Source: a virus. Taken from it: a DNA stretch of 23,952 nt. Of the stretch, positions 6,642-18,600 are shown in pieces. A program made the position numbers and the translations under genes. The first letter of the stretch is position 1; the number at the start of each line of letters is the position of its first letter. Where the stretch lies: the IMG/VR virus record IMGVR_UViG_3300020445_000074, positions 1-23,952 of that record, one strand, 5' to 3'. The notes under the pieces are model-generated. The model was not told where the DNA came from and made no database searches. It saw only the letters and a list, made by a program, of their open reading frames with translations.

Positions 6642-9600
6642 ATGGCAGGTCCAAGTCTAGCAGCACTGATAGAAAGTCAGTTACCAGACTTCGTTGTCGA
6701 GGATTATCCCCTCGTCACGAATTTTCTGTCGAAATATTATGAAGCTCTATCGATAAGTGAAGGTCCGCAGGACATTATCAACAATTTTGAGAAATATCTC
6801 GATGTTGATACCTTCTCACCAGAGATTTTAGTTAAGACTGCTAGTTTAGCATTAGAGATAGGGGCAGGTACGACTAATATCGATATTACAGTCGATAAGA
6901 CTGATGGCTTCCCTGAAAAGAGTGGAGTTATAATGATCGATCAGGAAATTTTCCTGTATACGTCTAAAACAGACACTCAATTCTTAAATTGTGTCCGTGG
7001 TTATAACGCAAAGACTAAAATTGGTAGTTTGTACGAACCAATTAAGTATGTTGAGTCTAATAGTGCAGTACATAAGCAATATGCAGTTGTTAATAACTTA
7101 AGCAACCTATTATTGGCTGCTTTAATTAAGAATTACGAAGAACAATACACTAGTGGTTTCCCATATCCTTATCTCAGAGATCAGACGAATAAGAATCTCT
7201 TAGTTAAGAGGATTAAGGACTTCTATCGTGTTAAGGGTACCCCACAGTCATTGGAATTTGTTTTCCAAATGCTGTTTAGTGTCAAGCCAGACATTATATA
7301 CCCAAAGGAGAATGTATATAAAGCATCCGAGTCTGGATGGAACAATAAAGAACTTTTAGTAGTAGAAGCGATCTCTGGTGACATTAGAAAGGTCGTTGGT
7401 AATGAAATAATTCAAAGTACAGACCCATACAACCCAGAACTGACTGCTGCGTCTGCGATTATCGATAATATAGTCGGTGAGCCTTACCAAGGTAGTCTAC
7501 AGTACACTTTAACTGTTTCTCCTGGAAGTAAGAAGGGTGTTTTCGCTATAGCACGTCGTTCATTCCTTATGAATGACCTTCAGAAGACTGCTGGACCTGG
7601 AGATCGCATAGATGTCTTCTCTACAGTTGGATTCCCTGAAAAAGACGGTCGTGTTATCATAGGTATTGAAGAAATTACCTATAGTAGTAAAACATCAACT
7701 CAATTTATCATTAAAGAGAGGGATGCATTAAATACCGACAATAAACAAGAGTATATTCATAAGAAAAATGTCAGATGCTTCACTAAGAACAACCTAAGTG
7801 GATTCTATACCGAAGATGGTGTTCAGGGAGAAGTTAAACTTCGTATATACGGTCTTGTCTCAGGATTGACCTCCAAAGGTATCCAAGCTGATGCTTCTGC
7901 TGGTCTAGAGTACGATGAGACCGCAGACAACTACTTCGATGTTGCTGCTGGAGGCATCCCATATGTTTCCTTCAACAATATGGTTGAATTCAAGTCATCT
8001 GGATTCTCAGACGAGGCTCCATTGACTAATGAGTGGATTATCAACCAAGATTTTTCAAAGTTAACAGGTTCGGATCCAAGTAACGTAGGATCTAACAATA
8101 TTAAGGATAAAGTACTCTCGGATGTATCTGCAATCTATAGAGACAAAGAGAATTACTATATTGCGTCTTCTGGATTCCCTTCCTATGCAATTGGACCATT
8201 TGATAACATCAAAATCCCTCAGGACCAAGAGCATCTTAAGATTATCCCTAGGCAACCAATAGATGCCAGTTCTAAGAACATTACAACCTCAACAGAGGTT
8301 GGTGTTATGGTTAATGGTGTTCCTTTACTCAATCATAAGTCATCTAGAGGTCTAGACTTTGGTAAAGTCGAATCTGTAACCGTTACTGACTCAGGTAGGA
8401 ATTATAGTGTTCCACCTACTGTTAATATTGAAGGTAATGCTACTGCAACTGCTGAGATTAACGGATTAGGTGAAATTATTAAGGTTAATGTTACAGATCA
8501 AGGATCTGGGTATACCAGTACTCCAACTGTCACATTCACTAGTGGATCAGGTGGTTTATTCACTGTTTTGATCCAACAAGGAGAAATTTCCAACATTTAT
8601 CTTTCTGTTAACTCACAGGCTGAGATTATTGATGCTGGATCCGATTATACAGAGTCGCCAGATGTTTATATCTACGATGCAAGTGGAAAAGGACGTGGTG
8701 CACTCTTTAGTTGCCAAATAGATGCCACAACAGGTAAGATCACTGGATTCACTAAGCAATCTGGTGGATTCGACTATGAGGAAGCTACTACAACTATTAC
8801 ATTGGTACCTAGATCAAAAGCAGCAGAAGCAAGTGCTGTTTTGACCAGATGGCAGTATAACAGGTACTTAGAGATGCCTGTTGACAATGGAAACAGTGCT
8901 GGTATCGTTGAAACTGCAAATGACCCTAATTATGGTTATTCATATGGTCATATCGTTTCTCCTACCTCTTTAAAGATTTTAAGAAACGATAATGTTGATG
9001 GTCAGGGTAACCCAATAGCAAATAAGAGCCATTCTCCTATTATGGGATGGTCTTATGACGGAAATCCCATTTATGGTAGTTTTGGTTACGAAGATGTCTA
9101 TCAAGACGTTACTGCGAGCAGTCCTACCATTAAAAGGTTGAATTCCAGTTGGAAACTCAAAACAAGCAGAGTATCCGATGCCCCAAGTACAACTGAGTAC
9201 TCATTAGGTCGTTTTACTAATGATTATGAGTTTGAAGAGCGTTTAGGTGACCTAGATGCTAATAATGGTCGTTTTTGTACAACCCCCGAATTCCCAGAAG
9301 GAACTTATGCTTATTTTATGACTTCAGACGATCAGGAGGCACCAACCTTCCCATATACGATCGGAGAAGCATTTTATAACGTACCAGTTGAAGAAAACTG
9401 GAAAACCAAGTCTAAACAGTCAGAATTGCCAGATGACGTTCGTAGAAGGACAGTTAATGCTAATGATCAAGGTGGAGAGCTATTAACCTCTAGAGTTAGT
9501 GGTATTGAGTATGGGCCAATCACAAATATTGAAGTTCATCAATCTTCTTTCAATTTCACCAATGAGGATGTTCTATATGTCGATAATTCCATCAATGACA

Positions 9601-12600
9601 ATGGAGATGGGTTATTTGCTGCTGTAGACCAAATTCAAGGTCAGACAGTTGAATCATTGACTTGTAACAGTCCTAAGAACCAATATTTCACTTGTGACAC
9701 TAATGTCTACTTAAATCACACTGCTGTAATCACTCAGGAGAATACTGGTGCTACAGCAAACGTTATTGGTAAGATAGACGAGAATGATAGGTTCGTTGTA
9801 AAGAATGTTGTAGGTACTTTCAATCTAACTGATAATATTAACTCTACAACAGAGATTTACAATATAACCTTTGATTCTGGTGTTACTGCTGCTGTAGGAG
9901 ATAGAGTCGTATATACAGAAGCAGACGGTGGTGTAGCACACGAAGTTGCCGTTGGTAAGGTATTGCGCAATGTAGTAGATAAGAACACTCTTATCATCGA
10001 ATTACAGTTTGCTAACCCAGATAAATTGACTACCATCCTAGATGGCGTTACAGTTACTATTCCAGCATCTCAATATAACAAGCTTGGGTATTTTGCTGAT
10101 GGAAATGGTTGTTCAGTCAATGCAGACGCTGCAACTATTGTAAATGTAAGGTCTCTATCCAAAGGATTTAAATTATTGGACATTGAGTCTAATATTGCTG
10201 TTCTTAAGACATTAGATAAGCAGCACGGTCTAGCAGTTGGTGATGAAGTCATCGTTACTGTCCAACCAGACTCTACTATCTCTACACAAAGGTATGATGT
10301 TGAGACTAAGAAGTATCATACTATAAAATTATCAGAACCCTCAAAAACCAGTGATATCAATGGATCTGGGGTAGCAAGATTACAACTTATTAATGCTGGT
10401 AGTGGATTTACTCCTTCAACTACCTTCAATCAGGTCAACCTTACCAATAGTACTGGTACAGGTTCTGCTGGTACAGTAACTGTTAACACAGATGCTGATG
10501 GCCACGTTTCTTCATTCGTTATCATTACTAAGGGTGATGGATATCAGTATGGAAACGTTGTAACTATACAATCTAGTCTTCTAGGTGGTAATGTCAATAG
10601 TCAGGAGTGTACATTCTTTGTAGATGCTGCTGGTTGTTCTAAAACTGATGCTATCATCACACTTACCTCATCATCTGGGTTCTCAATTGATGACACCATA
10701 AGAATTACTGATGAAGAGTGCAAGATCACTAATGTTGATGGTAACAACATCACTGTAGACCGTGGAGTTAATGATACAGAAGCAGAAGACCATATTGAAG
10801 GTGCATCTGTTGAACTATTAACTAAAGCATACAGATTTACAAAAGATACTTCTATTTCCTTTAGTGGAGCTACTGCTTATATCGATACTTATGATTCAAG
10901 CACTCAAGAGTTAGTTCTCTACTATCAGAATGAAGGTGACACCATAATCACCACCTCAAATACTTTCTTGGATGGAAGTACTCCTGCGAAAGTCGTTCCT
11001 GTCACTGATGTTCCAGCAACATCACTTAGATTCCGATTTAAGAAGAATGGAGAGACTGAATGGAAGAGAAATATCAGCCTAGACATTCAACGGACATATC
11101 GTTACCTATTTGATACTAGCGATGCGTCATTGGTCAATAGAAACCTTAAATTCTACGAAAACGTTTATAAGACCACTCAATTATTACAAGCGTTCCAGTC
11201 AACCATCAAACCAGGCAATACTGGAGCATTTACTTCTTTCCAGTTGGGTTATGGTATCCCAATAGACGGTACTATTTGGAATAGTACACCTGTACTAGAT
11301 ATTCCTCCTAAAATTTACTATGGAGAGGTATCCGAGAAGATAGACAGTGAGAATGCATTCTTTAGTCTTGTTGAAGACCCATTTGCAGGAAAGCACGCTG
11401 TCTTCTATGGATATGAGTATGAATTTGCTTATAGGCTACCAGCAACTCCTCAGAATGAAGGATTTACTAATGTACAATACTATACCGACTCTCTATACGC
11501 TGTAGGAGCGATTAAGAGGGTTAAAGTCATTAGTGGTGGTAAAAACTACACAATGCCACCTCAGATTCCTGGTGTCTTCTTAAACAAGCGTTTCAGAGGT
11601 AATTTCACACCAAATATCACTGAAGGACGTATTGTATCTGTTACAGTTACCGATACAGGTTTAAATTACTCAAAACCAATTGTATTACTTGAAAATAAAG
11701 GAAATGGAGCAAATGCTAAGTTTACAGTCGAGTTAAGAGCAGATGGAAGTGTAAGTCGTATTATTCCAACCGATGAAGGTATTGCATACGATGCAGACAC
11801 TACATTGCGTCTTTATGAGTCCGATGTCAAGATGTTTGCCCACGGAGACGATATTGGTAAGCTAGCAACCCTAGAAATCATATCTTCAGGTAAAGACTTC
11901 AATAATGACCCAACTTTAAGTCCACAAGTCAATCCACCCATTGTAATGACTCTAAAGGATATGCCAGACAAGGCATTCTTGAATGGAGAGCTAATTACGC
12001 AAAGAAACCTTGGTGGAGACGTAATTGCTTCGGGTAGAGTCGATTATTGGGTTGATGGAATGAATATTCTTCGATTGAAGGGTATTTACGGAAAATTCGA
12101 TAATAGGTATTCAATTTACGGTGAAACACGTCGTAGCACTGCAAATATCCAAGTTATCTACGTTGCAGACATATCTCCCCAAATTGGACCTACAAGTACT
12201 TCAGTTGGTTCATATTCGAGTGATAGAAGTAAATTAAGTGCGGTTTCGCAGAAAGTCCAAGATGGAGTCTATTATCAAGATTATTCTTACGTAGTTAAGT
12301 CTACAATCTCTATTAACGACTGGAGAGACTTTGTTAAGCGTTTTACCCATCCTGCTGGATTTAACCTCTTTGGAGAGGTATTAATCGAGTCTCAAGGTGA
12401 CGGAACGCAACCAGAGACAATTGACACTCCACAATCGGGTATTAAGGATAATGGCTTCGGTGCTGTTATTAGTATCTTGGAACCAGGCGTTCTTGGTGTT
12501 ACATCTTTACATAAGGCAACAAGAATTACACAATCCCACGTTAGAGTCGATTCTATGTCGAAACAGCGTGGTAAGGGAACTATTAACTATAGTGAACAGA

Positions 12601-15600
12601 ATAACGTTGAAATTGAAGTATTTGACCTAGCAATCTCACCATCCTTCGATGGCTCTGTACAAGCAGATGGTACAATCTCTGGTACCACTACATTTACATT
12701 ATTCAAGAAAGACATTAACGAGGTACTATCTCCGTTTAGAGCACAACAATTGATTGTTACATTGGATGGTGTTCTACAGGATCCTGATACTGCTTATACA
12801 ATTAGTGGATCGACTATTACCTTTGCATCTCCACCATTAGGTCCATATATTGATGCTGCTACTGGTATTGCAGTTCCTGGAGTCACTTTCTACGGAAAGT
12901 CGATGAAATTCCAGGATGATGCTAATAATGCTGAATATATGAGAGAAGCGACTAATATCACTTCTTTATTCGATGGTACTAGTACAGACTTCGCTCTTGG
13001 TATACCAGTTGTAGATGGGGATCATTTATTCGTATCATTAGATGGTGTTATACAGGAACCTGATGTTGCTTATACACTAACAACTAATCCTGGTAATGGC
13101 GAAATCAAGTTTACTGAAGCTCCAAGACAAGTTGGTAAGATTGTTGAATTAGAAATCGGTGATGCAACCAATTGGTTGGTAAATGACTATGTTGTTGGAC
13201 AAACTTCTGGAGCAAGAGGTGAAATCGTTGCTAAGAGGTATTTCCAAGGTAACAAGTTCTTAGATGCTGCTAATATCATTGATAACAATGCTTCTGTCCT
13301 AGCAGAAGAAGCAGTTGGTATTCTGGATGATACAAGTAAGTTTGGATCTGAATATTTCCAGTATCCTGGTCTAGGTAGAAACCAATGTATCGTTGATCTT
13401 AAGTCTGTTCTTAGAGCAATGGCAGATGACCTCATTCAAGGAGGTAATGCTAACACTTATGACGCTGCTAAGGAGTATCTACTCACACCAGCATCAGCAA
13501 CATCTGATATTAAGCATATTGAAGGTGAAGTAGAAGCAACTCTATGGGCTATGAAGTATTTGAAGGATATGACTATCCTTGCGGTACGTAATAAGTTTGG
13601 TATAGACAATCTATATGATTATCAGAGAGCAGCAGCATCTACCTTTAGGTTAACACCTACAGGTGCTACCTACAGTCCTTCTACTGGTACATTTGTACTA
13701 ACAATAGTAGATCATAAGCTTGAGGTAGGCGACTTTATCACCATTGCTGATAATGCACTAAAATTTAGTTGCACAATGGGAACTGGGGATAAGACTTATC
13801 CAAGACAAGGAGATCCTGCTTATAGATCAACTCTTCAGGTGACACAGAAGACCGATGATACTATTACAGTTAATATCGGTACAACATCTAATATTACTCA
13901 TACTCCTACAGCTGGTTCATATGATCCTGCAACAGGTCTTATGACCTTGGATATTGGATCACATAACCTTGCACCTAATACTGCTGTTAAGATCGCTGGT
14001 AACTCACTCTCATTCAGTTGTGAGATGGATGATCAGGCTACAGTCAAGACTTATCCTAGAACAACCGATCCTTATTATGACACTGCTGTTAATATCGTAA
14101 GTACTGGATCTACATTCCATACTCCTACTACTGCATCATATAGCGGTACTACAGGATTTATGACTGTTACCGTTCCAGATCACGGATTTGAGAATGGAGA
14201 TAAGGTTAAACTTGTTGATGGTGCTATAACCTTCAGTTGCACCTATGGTGGTGGAACTCACAACTATGTTGGTGGAACTGCAACTAATGCAGTCCAAGTT
14301 ACAGGTGGATCTCAATTTGACGTAACTGGTGCATCATATAATCCTACTAATGGTGACTTACAGTTAACTATTGGTAGTCATAGTCTTACTAATACAGATA
14401 CTATTGTTATCTCTGCTGGATCTTTAGACTTCAAATGCGATGAGGACAATTATGCTACTACCCATTCTTACCCTCGCACATCAGACCCTGTATATAATAA
14501 GACCCTGGGAATTACCTCAGTGGGTGGCACAACTATTACAGTTAACGTTGGTGTAAGTTCTCCAGGCTCTGCATATCCTCGTCCTACTGATCCTATCAGT
14601 GGTAAGTTTATGCCTATTTCAAATGTAAGTCAAAATACATTTGATATACAAGTATTAGACACAATCCCATCTACCAATACCGATACTCATACCTATGTGA
14701 GTGCATTAACTAACGGTGTTGAATTAGAGAAGGGTACAATTACTCTACAGGTTGGTACAACCTCTAATGTATCACATAATGTTTCCTATGGTACCTATGA
14801 TCCTGTAACAGGTGATATGGAGTTGACTATTGGTAACCATACTCTTCCAGCTAACACAAGTATTAAACTATTAGACAACTCTCTAACCTTTAGTTGTACT
14901 GAGGGTAGTGGTGGACAGTATTCGTATCCTAGAACAGACGTTACTAACTCTACTGCGACTACTGGAACTACCTATAACCCAACAACGGGTGTAATGGCAG
15001 TTACCACAACAACAAACCACGGTTTAGTTAATGGTGATTGGATTAAGTTTGCTGATAATTCATTATCACTAAGTTGTGACTATGGTACCACTTCTCACAC
15101 TTATGTTGGTGGTACAGCAGTTAATGCCGTGGCATCTGGTGGTACTAACTTTAATGTCATAAACGCTGCTTATAACCCTGCAAATGGTGATATGGTATTG
15201 ACCATTGGTACACATTCATTGTCTACCTCTGACACCATCACTATCACTGCTAACTCATTATCATTTACCTGTGATGCAGATAACCACGCTACAACTCATA
15301 CCTATCCTAGAACTACTGATCCTAAGTACAATACATCGATTGATATCGATGCTGTAGATCAAGGTGCTGGTACTATTACTGTTAACGTTGGTGCAGCATC
15401 TGGTGGACAGACAAAGACATATCCAAGAACAAGTGATTATGCAAGTGACAGATGGTTAAAGGTATCTAACGTAAGTTCAACAACATTTGAAGTTACTGTA
15501 CTAGACATTATTCCTTCTACCAATACTAATACACACGTATTCGTTTCTTCTACGGCAGATGGTATCAGCAAGAAGAAGGATCCAATGCACGATGCTGCTA

Positions 15601-18600
15601 TTAACATTAAGTCAGTAACAACTACAACGATTACCATTAATGTATTAAATACTGCTCCTTCTACCAATGTAACTCCACATACTTACGTCACATCACTTCC
15701 TGGTGCAGTTATTAGTGGTGGTGCTTATAACCATAGATTTATTTCAGCTGCTGCTGATTCTATAACTTCTGGTGGTGACTATGCGCATACATTTGTAGAA
15801 TCAACACAAAATTCAATCGGTGTATATGAAGATCCATACAATATTGACAACCCTGTAGCAAATACATTCATCGATGCTGCGAAATTAATCTCTGACAACA
15901 AATCATTCGTTTCTGAAGAAGCAGTAGCAAGAATGGCTACTGGAACATTACAATCTGTAAGTGATGCGACATATACACCTGCGACAGGTCTATTAGAACT
16001 AAACATTGGTACTCATAGTTTTACTACTTCTGATTTCGTTAAGATACCAGACAATTCGTTAATATTCAGTTGTACAATGGGTATAGGTAATAAGACCTAC
16101 CCACGTTCATCTGATCCTATTAGTGGTGAAAGAAGACAGATAGAATCAGTCACTGCTAATACACTTACTATTGATGTAGGTGCATCACCTATCGTAAATT
16201 ACGATGTTTCTGGTGCAACATACAACCCTACTACGGGTGATATGGTATTAACAGTTGGTTCACACAGTTTACCTGTAGGTTCTCACGTTAAACTTGCCGA
16301 TGACTCATTAACATTTGAATGTCTTGCTGCTGTTGGAACTCACATCTATAGCGGTGGAACATCTGTTAATGCTATAACAATAACTGCTGGTAGTGTACTG
16401 AAAGATGTAACTGATGCTTCATACAACCCAACAACGGGTATATTGGAGATGACTATTGGTTCTCATAGTTATACAACTAGCGATACTGTCACAATTGGCC
16501 CTGATAAGATAACCTTTACTTGTGACGCAGACAGTCACGCTACTAACCACTCATATCCAAGAGCAACTGACCCTGCATATAATACTGCGATAGCAATTAC
16601 TGCTGTAACAGGAACTACAATCTCTTGTAACGTTGGTGTAGCATCATCTAATAACCAGAGCACATATCCAAGAGCAAGCAGCAATGATTATGCTTACAAT
16701 TCTCCACTAGAGATTACAGCAGCAACTGCAAACACTATTACACTTAATGTTAATGGTGGTCAAGGTCCAATCAGTGTTTCTTCTGCTCATACATTTGTAA
16801 GTGCAACTTCTGGAGCAGTAATTACTGGTGGTAATTATACTCATACATTCCAAGGATCAACAGCACCAATAGAAGTTGGTGGTCTTGCTATTGCTGATCC
16901 ATATTACGACGACGCTGTTTATATTAAGTATGAGGGTACTCCTCTTACTCCTACTGCTGCCACATATGCTCCTGACACTGGAGTTGTGACACTTACTGTA
17001 CCTACACAACAGTTTACTGTAACAGATGCTACCTACGATCCTGTTGGTGGTGATATGGAGTTGACTATTGGTACACACAGTCTTACTACCTATGACAGTA
17101 TTAAGATATCACCTAATTCAATATCCTTTAGTTGTGAGTACAACGGTGTAACTCAATCTAAGACCTATCCTAGAGCAGGTGGTGCTGATTATGCTTATGA
17201 TGTCTTCCTACCAGTCCTTAAAGTCTCTGGAGCTACCATTACAGTTAATGTGAATGGTGGACAGGGTGCTATTAGTCATAATGTTGCTCATACATTCATT
17301 GGTGCTGGTTCTCTAGGTATTACTACAGAGGGTCACGGTTTAAGTAATGGTGATAAGATTAAGATTGAAGATCTATCATTAACATTCACTTGTGCTGAGG
17401 ATGGTAATTCAACCAATCACGCTTATCCAAGATCAACAGACCCAATTAGCGGTAACTGGATCGATGTATCAAATGTTACAACCGATACCTTTACTATTCA
17501 GTGTTTAAACACACTTCCATCTACCAACGAGACAGACCATATCTTTGTAAGTGCTAAAACTAACAGTATTGTTAAGCAAGATGATGTAATCATATGTAAC
17601 GTTGGTAAGTCTTCTAATACTAGCCCTCATCAATTTGTTGTTCAGACTGGTAAGACACCAAGTGCTGCTTCTTACAATCCTACAAATGGTGTGATGCAGT
17701 TAACCATTACTGAGCACGGATGGAAGAGTGGAGACTTTATAAGATTCGATGATAACGCCCTTGTATTCCGTTGTGACGAGGATGGACAGGGAACTGACCA
17801 CTCTTATCCTAGACCAATTACAACCACCTTCACTGCTGGTGCAGGTACCTCATATGATCCTAGTACTGGTGTACTATCGATAGATGTAGGATCTGCTCAT
17901 AACCTTTCTAATGATGATTGGATTAGATTAGACGATGGTGCTATAACATTTACTTGTGCACAAGATACTAATGCAACTCAACACGCATATCCAAGATATA
18001 CAGATTATGCAAGTGATAGATGGTTCCAGATTTCAAATGCTAGTGGCCAAACATTCGAGATTAATATTTTAGATATAATTCCTTCTACTAATACTACTGC
18101 TCACGTATTTGTAACTGGGGCACCAGATGGCATTAAGCATAGACAGGATCCTAATACAGGTCAGTTCTTACAAATCACTAAGATTGATGACGATACTTTC
18201 AGTGTAGTTGTTAACACTACATTACCTTCCAGTAACGTAACTACCCACGTATTCCAGTCTGCTGTTCCTAATAGTGTTAAGAGAGCGACTATTCTAACTG
18301 GTGGTGCTTATACTCATACATTTGATAGAGCACTATCTGATGCTGTTACTGCTAATACTGGTGCTAAGTTTACACCTACTGCTGTAACATTTGATCCTGC
18401 AACAGGAGATGTAGTCTTTAACATTGGTGCTGGACACAGCCTAACTGATAGCAACACCATTACCATTGCTCCTAATTCCATCTATATGAGATGTAATATG
18501 GATAGCAGTGAGACTCCTCATTCATATCCTAGACCTTCTGATCCTGCATATGGCAGAACATTGTCTATCAAGTCATATGATGATGGAGCAGGAACTATAA

